Source of the DNA: Burkholderiales bacterium
GTDB lineage: Bacteria > Pseudomonadota > Gammaproteobacteria > Burkholderiales > Casimicrobiaceae
Assembly: GCA_015075645.1 (NCBI GenBank)
Contig: JABTUF010000005.1
Coordinates: 248,001-312,000 of the forward strand
Reading direction: 5' to 3'
Length of the DNA: 64,000 nucleotides
Part shown: positions 46,532-55,362 of the stretch, in pieces
How the letters are laid out: each line of letters starts with the position of its first letter
How positions within the stretch are numbered: the first letter of the stretch is position 1
Translations under genes and position numbers: made by a program
The notes under the pieces: model-generated
Seen by the model: only the letters and a program-made list of their open reading frames with translations
The model's database searches: none
What the model was told of the DNA's origin: nothing

Positions 46532-47131
46532 ATGCGCGGGCTCGTCGCACTCGCGAAGCGCTACTGGGCGACGATCTGGCGCCCGAGCCGGCACTTCAGC
46601 CTCGCGTTCCTCGTGCTCGGCGGGTTCACCGCCGGGGTCGTGTTCTGGGGCGCGTTCAATACCGGCCTGGAGCTCACCAACACCGAGACCTTCTGCCTCT
46701 CGTGCCACGAGATGCGCGACAACGTCTACCCGGAACTGCAGCGCACGATCCATTATTCGAACCGCAGCGGCGTGCGCGCGCACTGCCCGGACTGCCACGT
46801 GCCGCACGAATGGACGAGCAAGATCGCCCGCAAGATGCAGGCGTCGAAGGAGGTCTGGGGCAAGATCTTCGGCACGATCGACACGCGCGAGAAGTTCGTC
46901 GACCACCGCCTCGTCCTCGCGCGGAGCGAGTGGGCACGGATGAAGGCGAACAACTCGCTCGAATGCCGCAACTGCCACAGCGCCGAGTCGATGGACATCA
47001 CCCGGCAGAGCCCGCGCGCCGCCGCCACGCACTCCGCCTTCCTCTTCACCGGCGAGCGCACCTGCATCGACTGTCACAAGGGCATCGCGCACCGGCTGCC
47101 CGACATGGGCGCCTCGCTGCGCTCGCCCTGA
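46532..47131 (+). CDS. napC: NapC, tetrahaem quinol dehydrogenase
   Basis: A 199-residue NapC/NirT-family cytochrome. One N-terminal membrane anchor (about residues 22-45) is followed by four haem motifs: CLSCH (about 56), CPDCH (86), CRNCH (145) and CIDCH (178). It takes electrons from the quinol pool for NapAB. It follows napB by 3 bases and closes the operon. Genes napF, napG and napH are absent, so there is no alternative quinol route encoded here. Confidence 0.95.
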   Translation: MRGLVALAKRYWATIWRPSRHFSLAFLVLGGFTAGVVFWGAFNTGLELTNTETFCLSCHEMRDNVYPELQRTIHYSNRSGVRAHCPDCHVPHEWTSKIARKMQASKEVWGKIFGTIDTREKFVDHRLVLARSEWARMKANNSLECRNCHSAESMDITRQSPRAAATHSAFLFTGERTCIDCHKGIAHRLPDMGASLRSP

Positions 47132-47223
47132 CCCGCGGGTCGGCCGGCATTGCACCTCCCCCGGTGGCGGAGGCATCATCCGCACGCTGGCCGGAACCCT
47201 TCGCCGGCGGCACAGGGGAACCC

Positions 47224-48645
47224 ATGGATCCGTTGAACGTCAAGCGCCGGCTGACCTGCATCCTGGCCGCCGACGCCGTCGGCTACAGCAAGCAGATGTC
47301 GCTGGACGAGGAAGGCACCATCCGCATCCTCGCGGCGCACCGCGCGGTCATCGACGGCATCATCGCCTTCCACCAGGGTCGCATCATCGGCACGGCCGGC
47401 GATTCGGTGCTGGCCGAGTTCGCGAGCGCGGTCGAGGCGGTGCGCTGCGCGATCGAGATGCAGGACGCGATCCGGACGCGCAACGACTCGCTGCCCGAGG
47501 ACCGCCGGATGATCTTCCGCGTCGGCGTGAACCTCGGCGACGTCGTCGTCAAGGACAACGACATCCTGGGCGACGGCGTCAACGTCGCGGCGAGGCTCGA
47601 GTCGATCGCCGAGCCGGGAGGCGTGTGCATCTCGTCGTCGGTATACGACCAGGTGACCGGGAAGCTCGATCTCGGCTTCCAGGACATCGGCGAGCAGCCG
47701 CTCAAGAACATCTCGCGCCCGATCCGCGTGTACCGGATCTCGGGGACCGCGCCTGCGTCGTCCCCGGCGAAGGCCGCAGCGCCGGTGCCCACGGTCGCGG
47801 CAGCACGAAAGCCGGCCGGCCTCGTCGCCGGCGGCGCCGTGGCGCTCGTCGTCGTCGCCGCCATTGCAGCGTGGCAGGCGGGCTGGATCGGGGAAGGTTC
47901 GCGCGCGGCCGCTCCCAAGGTCGCGGCGCCCGCCGCACCGGCGGTCGACGACGCCGCGAAGCGCGCACAGGCGGAGGCCGATGCCGCGAAGATCCGGGCC
48001 GACGCCGAGGCGATCAAGCGCCAGGCCGAAGCCGACGCGGCGAAGATCCGCGCCGATGCGGAGGCGCAGCGTGCGGCACAGACCCGGGCGGAAGCCGACG
48101 CCGCAGCCGCGCGGACCCGCGCACAGGCGGAAGCGGACGCGGCACGCATCCGGGCCGATGCGCGGAAGCAGGCCACGGCCGCGGCACCCGCGGTGCTCGC
48201 CTCGGCGTCCAGGGACGCAGCGCCCCAAGGACCCTCGGCGCCGGCTGTTTCCGCGCCGGCGGCTCCCCCGGCTACGGCAGGCTCGGGTTCGAACGCGGGA
48301 CACCCATTCGACGGCGCGTGGTCGGTGACGATCGCCTGCGCACCGGAAAAGGGCGCCCAGGGCTACCGGGTCGAGGTCACCGGCACGGTCAAGGACAGCC
48401 GGATGCGCGCGCTGCGCGGAACCGAGGGCGCGCCGAACTCGCTCTTGCTCGAAGGCGACATCCAGGCCGACGGAACCGCCCGATTCAACGTGTCCGGCCA
48501 CACCGGCGACCCCAAGTTCACCGTGGGCAACGTCGCCACGAGCACGCCCTATGCATACACCGTGAAGGCGAAGTTCGACGGCGCGGGCGGCATCGGCGTC
48601 CGCCAGGAGCTGCGTCCCTGCAGGGTGCATTTCTCGAAGCTCTGA
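47224..48645 (+). CDS. class III adenylate/guanylate cyclase fused to coiled coil and extracytoplasmic domain
   Basis: A 473-residue modular protein. The cyclase homology domain (about residues 8-170) has both metal Asp (Asp17 in AADAVGYSK, Asp60 in GTAGDSVLAEF) and GDGVNVAARLE with the transition-state Asn and Arg, so it should be active. One membrane helix (about 199-221) follows, then a coiled coil of Ala/Glu/Lys/Arg heptads (about 240-325, repeats such as AEADAAKIRADAEA), a Pro/Ala linker and a C-terminal beta-rich domain (about 360-473) starting FDGAWSVTIAC. The catalytic domain is cytoplasmic and the last domain is predicted outside, an order opposite to most receptor cyclases. Confidence 0.88.
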   Translation: MDPLNVKRRLTCILAADAVGYSKQMSLDEEGTIRILAAHRAVIDGIIAFHQGRIIGTAGDSVLAEFASAVEAVRCAIEMQDAIRTRNDSLPEDRRMIFRVGVNLGDVVVKDNDILGDGVNVAARLESIAEPGGVCISSSVYDQVTGKLDLGFQDIGEQPLKNISRPIRVYRISGTAPASSPAKAAAPVPTVAAARKPAGLVAGGAVALVVVAAIAAWQAGWIGEGSRAAAPKVAAPAAPAVDDAAKRAQAEADAAKIRADAEAIKRQAEADAAKIRADAEAQRAAQTRAEADAAAARTRAQAEADAARIRADARKQATAAAPAVLASASRDAAPQGPSAPAVSAPAAPPATAGSGSNAGHPFDGAWSVTIACAPEKGAQGYRVEVTGTVKDSRMRALRGTEGAPNSLLLEGDIQADGTARFNVSGHTGDPKFTVGNVATSTPYAYTVKAKFDGAGGIGVRQELRPCRVHFSKL

Positions 48646-48724
48646 GTACCGCGCGCCATCCGGTCTCCGTCCCGCCGTCCATCGCGCGGTCGACGGCGCG
48701 GACGGTGCCGTTTTGCCGAGCGGT

Positions 48725-48895
48725 TCAATGCCGGGCGTAGCGTTCCATCGTTTTGGCGCACCCCCAGTGGAAGTGGCAGAGCGCGGTCGAGCGCCACAGC
48801 ATGTGCATGCGCTCGGCGCGAAGGAGGTCGAGCGCCGCCGCGTCGGTGATCGCCGCGGGGCTCGAGAGGAAGAACTCCGCGCGCGGGTGCACCAC
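48725..48895 (-). CDS. possible small protein after the GspE-like gene
   Basis: A 56-codon frame from GTG at 48895, 69 bases after the GspE-like stop and in its reading frame. It reads PRAEFFLSSPAAITDAAALD and ends LCHFHWGCAKTMERYARH. The third codon positions are strongly GC, as in real genes here. I do not recognise the family. The Cys/His-rich end could bind metal. Start codon and reality are both uncertain; it might be a conserved downstream partner of the ATPase or a chance frame. Confidence 0.35.
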   Translation of the reverse strand: MVHPRAEFFLSSPAAITDAAALDLLRAERMHMLWRSTALCHFHWGCAKTMERYARH

Positions 48896-48964
48896 GCCGG
48901 CGGCGGCAGTCCCGGATCGGGTTCGTACGCGATCGTTGGCGGCAAGCCGGACGCCGGGCGTAGG

Positions 48965-50770
48965 TCAGCCCAGCGGCGCGACCTTCATCACTTCGTCCGC
49001 GGTGCTGATGCCGGCGGCGACCTTGATCGCCCCGGACACGCGCAGCGGCCGCATGCCGTCCTTGTACGCCTGCTCGCGCACCCGGACGTCGTCGGCGTGG
49101 TCGTCGACGAGTTTGCGCAGGGCGGGCGTCATCAGCATGATCTCGTAGAGCCCGATGCGCCCGAGGTAGCCGGTCATCCGGCATTCGAGGCAGCCGACGG
49201 GGTCCATCGTGCCGGAGGCGGGTCGCTCCACGCGCCAGGGCGCGGTGATCATCGACCAGATCTCCGGTTCGGGGGGCTCGCCCGGCCGCTTGCAGTGCGG
49301 GCAGAGCGTGCGCACGAGGCGCTGCGCCATCACGCCGAGCAGCGTCGAGTTGATCAGGTAGGCCGGCACGCCGAGGTCGAGCAGGCGCGTCACCGCGGTC
49401 GGCGCGTCGTTCGTGTGCAGCGTGGAGAGCACGAGGTGCCCGGTCAGCGCCGCCTGGACCGCCATCTCGGCGGTATCTCGATCGCGGATCTCGCCCACCA
49501 TGATGATGTCGGGATCCTGCCGCAAGAGCGTGCGCACGCCGCTCGCGAAGTCGACGCCGATCGAGGGCTGTACCTGCATCTGGTTCAGCGCGGGCTCGAT
49601 CATCTCGATCGGGTCCTCGATCGTGCACACGTTCACCTCGGGCGTGGCGAGCTGGCGCAGCGTCGAATAGAGCGTCGTCGTCTTGCCCGAGCCGGTCGGC
49701 CCGGTGACGAGGATGATGCCGTGCGGTTCGCGGGCCATCTGCTCCCAGCGCGCGGTGTCGTCCGGCGTGAAGCCCAGGTCCGCGTAGTCGCGGACCAGCA
49801 CCTCGGGCGTGAAGATGCGCATCACGATCTTCTCGCCGAAGGCCGTGGGCATCGTCGCGATCCGGAGTTCCACCTCCTGGCCGCCCGGCGTGACCGTCTT
49901 GATGCGCCCGTCCTGCGGGCGCCGCTTCTCGACGATCTCCATGCGCGCGAGCAGCTTGATGCGCGAGGTCATCGCGACGAGCACCGGCGTCGGGATCGCG
50001 TAGACCTGGTGCAGCACGCCGTCGATCCGGAAGCGCACGAGGCCCACGTCGCGGCGCGGCTCGATGTGGATGTCGGAGGCGCGCTGCTCGAACGCGTACT
50101 GCCACAGCCAGTCGGTGATGTGGACGACGTGGCTGTCGTTGGCGTCGAGCGCGCCTCGCTTGCCGAGTTCGACCAGTTGCTCGAAGTTCCGCGCGAGCGA
50201 CACCTGGCCGGGCTGCGCCTCGGCCGCCTTCTTCATCGACCGCGCGAGGTTGTAGAACTCGCCGAGGTAGCGCTTGATGTCGACCGGATTCGCGAACTCG
50301 AGCGCGACGTCGAGCTTCAGGATCGCGGACAGCTCCTTCGCCCACGAGGTCACGAACGGCTCGCTCGTCGCGACCACGAGCCGGCCCGCCGCCACCTCGA
50401 CCGGCAGGATCCGGAAGCGCTCGGCGTAGGCGTTCGACATCGTCGAGGTGACCGCGGTCAGGTCGATCTTCAGCGGGTCGATGTGCCGGTAGGGCACGCC
50501 GAGCTTGCCGGCGAGCCACTCGACCAGCCACTCCAGCGTGAGCGGGGCGTGCGGCGCCTTCGCGGATTTCCAGTGTTGCGCGGCGACGAGTTCCAGCGGG
50601 TGCTCGTACTGGCGCGTGCGCGCGCGGGCGAGCTTGTCGGCGTCGGCGCGCGGCACCAGGCCGTCCGCCGCCATCAGCTTCAGGATGTCGTCGAGGCGCA
50701 GGCGCCGGTCGCCGCTCCTGGAGGGGTCGCGGGTGGCGACCGGTCGTGCGCCGGTGGCGGGTGTGGCCAT
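48965..50770 (-). CDS. type II secretion/type IV pilus assembly ATPase, GspE/PilB family
   Basis: A 601-residue secretion ATPase. An N-terminal GspE/MshE-N domain (about 30-190) precedes the catalytic domain with Walker A GPTGSGKTTTLY, Asp box TIEDPIE, Walker B DPDIIMVGEIRD and a His box TGHLVLSTLHTNDA. Two CxxC pairs (CPHC, CLEC) form the zinc-binding site of GspE. No other secretion or pilus gene is nearby, so it is an orphan whose machine is encoded elsewhere or absent. It has no ribosome binding site of note. Confidence 0.9.
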   Translation of the reverse strand: MATPATGARPVATRDPSRSGDRRLRLDDILKLMAADGLVPRADADKLARARTRQYEHPLELVAAQHWKSAKAPHAPLTLEWLVEWLAGKLGVPYRHIDPLKIDLTAVTSTMSNAYAERFRILPVEVAAGRLVVATSEPFVTSWAKELSAILKLDVALEFANPVDIKRYLGEFYNLARSMKKAAEAQPGQVSLARNFEQLVELGKRGALDANDSHVVHITDWLWQYAFEQRASDIHIEPRRDVGLVRFRIDGVLHQVYAIPTPVLVAMTSRIKLLARMEIVEKRRPQDGRIKTVTPGGQEVELRIATMPTAFGEKIVMRIFTPEVLVRDYADLGFTPDDTARWEQMAREPHGIILVTGPTGSGKTTTLYSTLRQLATPEVNVCTIEDPIEMIEPALNQMQVQPSIGVDFASGVRTLLRQDPDIIMVGEIRDRDTAEMAVQAALTGHLVLSTLHTNDAPTAVTRLLDLGVPAYLINSTLLGVMAQRLVRTLCPHCKRPGEPPEPEIWSMITAPWRVERPASGTMDPVGCLECRMTGYLGRIGLYEIMLMTPALRKLVDDHADDVRVREQAYKDGMRPLRVSGAIKVAAGISTADEVMKVAPLG

Positions 50771-50786
50771 CGCGCCACTCTACAGA

Positions 50787-50863
50787 AGTCAGGAGTCAGA
50801 GGACAGAAGACAGAGGACAGACGCGCCGGAGATTCCGGTGGCGGCGCAATGAGCGCCGAAGCG
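50787..50863. repeat. intergenic element: GTCAG/GACAG tract plus a 31-base motif shared with 18.3 kb
   Basis: Repeated GTCAGGA/GACAGA words (50787-50820) precede a 31-base element at 50833-50863 that begins TTCCGGTGGCGGCGCA and matches 18330-18360 at 28 of 31 positions. The tract and motif have the same order and similar spacing in both places. It lies directly upstream of the GspE-like gene, which reads away from it, and next to a REP cluster. Confidence 0.55.
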
Positions 50864-50871
50864 CCGACCTT

Positions 50872-50994
50872 GTGGGTCAGGCTTCAAGCCTGACGGGATT
50901 CGTCACGACGACACGAAAAACGTCCGGCTTGAAGCCGGACCCACGCATGACCCGAGACGCCTCGCCTTCCTCGTAGGTCAGACTTCAGTCTGAC
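50872..50994. repeat. cluster of three REP-like palindromes
   Basis: Three palindromes with a GTGG or GTAG foot: 50872-50894 (plus; core GTCAGGCTTCAAGCCTGAC), 50922-50944 (minus; core GTCCGGCTTGAAGCCGGAC) and 50973-50994 (plus; core GTCAGACTTCAGTCTGAC). The base pairs in the arms vary but are compensated, and the foot and CTTCA centre are kept. The same family makes up the array at 63.1-63.9 kb. The GTAG/GTGG foot is a hallmark of REPs mobilised by RAYT transposases. Confidence 0.8.
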
Positions 50995-51005
50995 GGGGGT
51001 CGTGG

Positions 51006-51578
51006 CTACCGGGGCCTGGGCATTCCGGGGGGAGCCATGCCGCGCCCGGGCATGGTCCCAGGCGCGGGCCCGCCCCGATTCGGACCGGCCGAGGGAGCCG
51101 GCGAGTCTTCCGCGGTCGATTCGGCCTCGCCGGCGACGACCAGCATCGTCAGCGCCAGCGGCAGGGCCTTGACGTCGATGTTGACGCGCGTCCCGGTCAC
51201 GAACCGGGTCTTGCCGCCGTAGCGAATGGTTGCGTGCAGCGAATAGATGCCGCCCACCGCGGTCCGCGCGGGATCGAACGGCAGCGTGAACGGCAGCGGC
51301 ACCTGGCGCCCGGCGGTGGGAATCGTGTTCGTCGCGATCTTGACCGGACGGTCGGGACGGCTGACCTCGATCAGCTCCATGACGAGTTCAGCGTCGTCCG
51401 GCAGCGCCACCTTCTCCCGGTAGACGACCGAACCGCGGATGACGTGTGCCGCGGACACGGACGCGTTCGTCGCCGACCCTCCCGCCGGCTCGACCGTGGC
51501 GCAACCGGGAATCATGATGACCGCCAGCGCGGAAGCGAGCGTGGCCGACAGCGGACGCAGACGTGGAAGGGTTTTCAT
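51006..51578 (-). CDS. YbaY/YscW-type lipoprotein
   Basis: A 190-residue lipoprotein with lipobox IPGC (Cys26). The domain (about 45-150) contains IRGSVVYREKVALPDDAELV and PFTLPFDPARTAVGGIYSL, as in YbaY and the YscW secretin-pilotin family, a small beta sandwich. The C-terminus is a Gly/Pro/Met/Arg-rich tail of about 35 residues. Pilotins help secretins assemble; with a secretion ATPase nearby that is tempting, but many YbaY proteins have no such role. ATG 51578 was chosen because it opens the signal peptide. Confidence 0.82.
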   Translation of the reverse strand: MKTLPRLRPLSATLASALAVIMIPGCATVEPAGGSATNASVSAAHVIRGSVVYREKVALPDDAELVMELIEVSRPDRPVKIATNTIPTAGRQVPLPFTLPFDPARTAVGGIYSLHATIRYGGKTRFVTGTRVNIDVKALPLALTMLVVAGEAESTAEDSPAPSAGPNRGGPAPGTMPGRGMAPPGMPRPR

Positions 51579-51624
51579 AAGGGTGCGAACGATGCCACGG
51601 CCGGACGCCGTGCGCAACTTCCGA

Positions 51625-52845
51625 TCAGGGCGATGGTGGGGAGGCCGGGCGCACGGACGCACGGGCCGCTTCGTGGGGCGGAACCTGGAACACTTCGCGG
51701 AGATAGGCGACGTAGGAAGGATCATAGTCCATCGACTTCGACGGCTCGTCGCTGATCTTCGCGACCGGCTGGCCGTTGCAGCGGGTCATCTTGATCACGA
51801 TCGACAGCGCCGGGTGCCCGAGATCGTTGGTGAGGTTGGTCCCGATCCCGAACGCCACCTGACTGCGTCCGCGGAACCGCTCGAAGAGGCGGATCGCGAG
51901 CGGCACGTCGAGCTGGTCGGAGAACACCATGACCTTCGACTTCGGGTCCACGCGCATCGACTTGTAGTGCGCGAGCAGCTTCTCGCCCCACTCGAACGGA
52001 TCGCCGGAGTCGTGACGCACGCCGTCGAACAGTTTGCAGAAATAGAGGTCGAAGTCGCGCAGGAACGCGTCCATGCCGCAGACGTCGGACAGCGCGATCC
52101 CGAGGTCGCCGCGATACTCCTTGGCCCAGGTGTCGAACGCGAAACGCTGCGAGTCGCGCAACCGCGGACCGGCCGCCTGGCAGGCCTGCAGGTACTCGTG
52201 CGCCATGGTGCCGAGCGGCGTGAGATCGTGACGGCGCGCGAGGTCGACGTTGCTCGTGCCGACGAACTTCGGCCCGATGCCGGCCTTGAGCGTCGCGACG
52301 ACCTCCTCCTGCCAGTCGCGCCCGTGGCGCCGGCGCGTCCCGTAGTCGGCGATGCGGAAATCGGGATCGGCCACGGCGTTGATCCGCGCGATCTTCGCCG
52401 CGAGGCGCCGCCGTCCTTCGTCGCGGTCCGGCGACGGGTATCGGCGCCGGTTCCACGACTCCGACACGATCGAGAGCAGCGGGACCTCGAACATGATCGT
52501 GTGCAGCCACGGCCCCTTGATCGCGATGTCGATCTCTCCGGGATGGCCCTCGCGCGGCTTGACGCTCACGAAGCGCGCGTCGAGGCGGAAGAGTCCGAGC
52601 AGGTCGATGAAATCGCTCCTGAAGAACCGCCAGCGGCGCAGGTAGTCGAGTTCGTCGGCCGTAAAACCGAGCGAGCACAGGTCGGCGATGCCGCGCTCGA
52701 TGTCCGGAATCGAGGACACCAGGTCGACGCCCGGCGTACGGCACTGGAACCGGTACTCGACCTGCGCGCCGGGAAAATGATGCAGCACGACCTGCATCAT
52801 CGTGAACTTGTAGAGGTCGGTGTCGAGGAGCGAGCGGATGATCAC
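51625..52845 (-). CDS. pncB: nicotinate phosphoribosyltransferase
   Basis: A 406-residue NAD-salvage enzyme that joins nicotinate to PRPP with [23 protein letters not shown] is the canonical opening, [15 protein letters not shown] and HEYLQAC lie in the active site, and [13 protein letters not shown] is the signature. The start is GTG at 52845, which overlaps the MFS stop as GTGA; no ATG is available at the family start. Coupled to the MFS gene, which may import nicotinate or a related compound. Confidence 0.94.
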   Translation of the reverse strand: MIIRSLLDTDLYKFTMMQVVLHHFPGAQVEYRFQCRTPGVDLVSSIPDIERGIADLCSLGFTADELDYLRRWRFFRSDFIDLLGLFRLDARFVSVKPREGHPGEIDIAIKGPWLHTIMFEVPLLSIVSESWNRRRYPSPDRDEGRRRLAAKIARINAVADPDFRIADYGTRRRHGRDWQEEVVATLKAGIGPKFVGTSNVDLARRHDLTPLGTMAHEYLQACQAAGPRLRDSQRFAFDTWAKEYRGDLGIALSDVCGMDAFLRDFDLYFCKLFDGVRHDSGDPFEWGEKLLAHYKSMRVDPKSKVMVFSDQLDVPLAIRLFERFRGRSQVAFGIGTNLTNDLGHPALSIVIKMTRCNGQPVAKISDEPSKSMDYDPSYVAYLREVFQVPPHEAARASVRPASPPSP

Positions 52846-54107
52846 GGGTCGCGGCGGTGCGCCGGGAGGGGGTTCGATGATACCGCCGTCGGTCCGCCGG
52901 GACGCTGCGCATCCACCACCTTCACGCGAAACGCGAGCGCGATGGCCACCAGCGTGAACGCGGTGGCGAGCCAGCCGACGCCGCCGTAGCCGGTCAGCGA
53001 CCCGTCCGGGGCCTCGCCGATCATGGCGCCCGCGACGAACGCCGCCATGCCGGCGCCGAACTGCTGGACCGCGGCGTTGAGGCTCATGAAACTGCCGCGC
53101 ACGCGCGCTTCGGCGCTCCCCGAAACGAGCGCCATCGCCGGCCCGAACCGGCCGGTCGCGAGCACCATGAACGCCACCGACACCGGCAGGAAGGCGGCGA
53201 GCGTGGCGCGCGGCATGTGGGTCAGAACGAGGATCGCCGGGATCGAGGCGAGCGCGACCACGGCGAACACGCGCTGCTTGCCGTAGCGGTCGGCGAGGTG
53301 TCCGATCACCTGCGCGGTGAAGAGCGTCGCGAGCCCGCCGGCGGCGTACATCACCGGAAGCTCGGCCTCGGTGATGCCCACGTTCGCGACCGAGTAGGCG
53401 GCGATGAACGGGATCACGGTGAACCCCGCGAACATCAGCGAAACGACGAACGCGAACGCCCGCCAGTGGTTGGGGACGACGACGACCGATCGCAGGCGCG
53501 CGAGCGCTCCGTGCGAACGGCCGTGTTCGACGTGCCCGGCGATCGGCGGGACCACGCGCCAGGCGAGCGTGCCGACGACGATCGCCACCGACGCGACGCC
53601 GAGGAACGGCGTGCGCCAGGTGAAATGGGCGGCGAGCCACAGCCCGACCGGCACGCCGGCGATGGCGGCCAGCGAGAACGCGCTCGCCACGAGGGCGTTG
53701 GCGCGCGCGCGGCGCGCCCAGGGGATCACGTCGGCGACGATCGCGAGGATCAGCGCGCCGACCACACCCCCGAAGGCGCCGGCCAGCACGCGCGCGGCGA
53801 GCAGCGCCTCGTAACCCGGCGCAACGCCGCACAGCGCGGTCGCGACCGTGAAGCCGGCGTAGACCACGAGGAGCGCGTGGCGGCGGTCGTAGCGGTCGAT
53901 CACGAACACCGCGAGGAGCCCGCTCGCCGACGCGGCGAAGGTGTAGACCGAGACCAGCGCTCCGAACGCCTTCGGGCCGATGTCCCACAGCCGCATGAGT
54001 TGCGGCGCGAGCGGCATCATGATCATGAAGTCGACGACGTGCGTGAACTGCACGGCGGCGAGCGTGCCGAGCAGCGCGAGTTCGCGCGGGCGCGAGAGTT
54101 CGCTCAA
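52842..54107 (-). CDS. major facilitator superfamily transporter
   Basis: A 421-residue protein with 12 predicted membrane helices. [31 protein letters not shown] holds the loop 2-3 motif of the drug-proton antiporter type (seen in part as [10 protein letters not shown]), and [13 protein letters not shown] the second copy. The closest pattern is arabinose/drug efflux DHA1-like. It overlaps pncB by 4 bases (GTGA), so a role with nicotinate or NAD precursors is plausible but unproven. Confidence 0.88.
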   Translation of the reverse strand: MSELSRPRELALLGTLAAVQFTHVVDFMIMMPLAPQLMRLWDIGPKAFGALVSVYTFAASASGLLAVFVIDRYDRRHALLVVYAGFTVATALCGVAPGYEALLAARVLAGAFGGVVGALILAIVADVIPWARRARANALVASAFSLAAIAGVPVGLWLAAHFTWRTPFLGVASVAIVVGTLAWRVVPPIAGHVEHGRSHGALARLRSVVVVPNHWRAFAFVVSLMFAGFTVIPFIAAYSVANVGITEAELPVMYAAGGLATLFTAQVIGHLADRYGKQRVFAVVALASIPAILVLTHMPRATLAAFLPVSVAFMVLATGRFGPAMALVSGSAEARVRGSFMSLNAAVQQFGAGMAAFVAGAMIGEAPDGSLTGYGGVGWLATAFTLVAIALAFRVKVVDAQRPGGPTAVSSNPLPAHRRDP

Positions 54108-54320
54108 CGCGGCGTCGCCCCGGGCGCCGGTGCGGCGGGCGCGGCGGCACCGCCGGCGGGGCCGCGGCGAGGCCGACGGCGCCCGTCAGGCTGCCGGCGG
54201 CGGTCGTCCCCGCGATCGCCGGGCCAACCACCCGCCGGCAGGCGTCTCCCATCCATGCCCATGCCGGCAAGGATCGCACATCCGCGGTTCGCGACGCCTC
54301 GACAACGGCACGTGCTTCGC

Positions 54321-54326
54321 TATCAT
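54321..54326 (+). promoter_or_regulatory. -10-like hexamer of corA, possible leaderless start
   Basis: TATCAT (5 of 6 matches) ends 7 bases before ATG 54334 and overlaps the alternative ATG at 54325. This supports 54334 as the start and predicts a message with little or no leader. Confidence 0.4.
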
Positions 54327-54333
54327 GCCGGGC

Positions 54334-55305
54334 ATGCTCGTCAACTGCGTCGCCTACCAGAACGGCCGCAAGCTCGCCGACATCCCGATCGACGACATCA
54401 GCGATTACGTGGGACGGCCCGACTGCTTCGTCTGGGTCGCCGCCGCCGATCCTCCCGACGGCGAGATCGACAAGCTGGCCCAGGAATTCGGATTGCACGA
54501 ACTCGCGGTCGAGGACGCGAAGCGCCCGCACCAGCGACCCAAGCTCGACGAATACGGCGACGACCTCTTCGCGATCCTGCGCACGGTCGAGCGCGCCACG
54601 CCCGACGCCGAACTCTCGGAAGGCCAGGTGGCGGTCTTCATCGGCCGGAACTACGTGCTCTCGGTGCGCAAGAACGTGCTGAAGGGCTTCACCGACGTGC
54701 GCGTGCGCAACGAACGCGAACCCGAACTGCTGCGCCACGGCTCGGGCTACGTGTTCTACGCGCTGATGGACGCGGTCGTCGATCGCTATTTCCCGATCCT
54801 CGATTCGCTCGAGGAGGAACTCGAGCGGCACGAGGAGGCCATCTTCCGCTCGACGCCGACGCGCGCCAGCATCGAGGCGTTCTACGACCTCAAACACGAG
54901 GTCATGACGCTCAAGCACGCGGTCGGTCCGCTGATGGAGGTCGCGGGCAAGCTCTACGGCGGGCGCGTGCCGGCGCTCTGCGCCGGGCTGGGCGAGTACT
55001 TCCGCGACGTCTACGACCACCTGAACCGCGTGAACGCCGCGGTCGAGCAGATGCGCGAAATGCTGCAGACCGCGATCTCGGTGTCGTTCACGCTGATCAA
55101 CCTCGCGGAGAGCGAGACCACCAAGCGGCTCGCCGCCTGGGGTGCGCTGATCACCATCCCGACGCTCATCGCCGGCGTCTACGGCATGAACTTCGAGCAC
55201 ATGCCGGAGCTCAAGTGGCTCTTCGGCTACCCGTTCGCGGTGGGGATGATGGTGGCCATCGACGGCTACCTCGTCTACCGGTTCCGCAAGGCCGGGTGGC
55301 TCTGA
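54334..55305 (+). CDS. corA: CorA-type magnesium/cobalt transporter
   Basis: A 323-residue channel subunit. The long cytoplasmic domain (1-255) contains [20 protein letters not shown] and the helical stalk, followed by two membrane helices with the selectivity motif YGMNF between them near 290. It forms a pentamer for Mg2+ uptake. ATG 54334 is preferred over 54325 because homologues begin [14 protein letters not shown] and a -10-like hexamer covers the earlier ATG. Divergent from the MFS gene. Confidence 0.94.
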   Translation: MLVNCVAYQNGRKLADIPIDDISDYVGRPDCFVWVAAADPPDGEIDKLAQEFGLHELAVEDAKRPHQRPKLDEYGDDLFAILRTVERATPDAELSEGQVAVFIGRNYVLSVRKNVLKGFTDVRVRNEREPELLRHGSGYVFYALMDAVVDRYFPILDSLEEELERHEEAIFRSTPTRASIEAFYDLKHEVMTLKHAVGPLMEVAGKLYGGRVPALCAGLGEYFRDVYDHLNRVNAAVEQMREMLQTAISVSFTLINLAESETTKRLAAWGALITIPTLIAGVYGMNFEHMPELKWLFGYPFAVGMMVAIDGYLVYRFRKAGWL

Positions 55306-55362
55306 GGCGGGGCGCGCACCCGGACGCCTCCCGTTGCGTCCGATGCGCTGCGCCGGCGGAGG

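Noticed and set aside
54108..54320. Small open frame upstream of the MFS gene on the minus strand
   Set aside because: Low-complexity Ala/Pro/Arg product that runs into the MFS gene out of frame, without a ribosome binding site or similarity.
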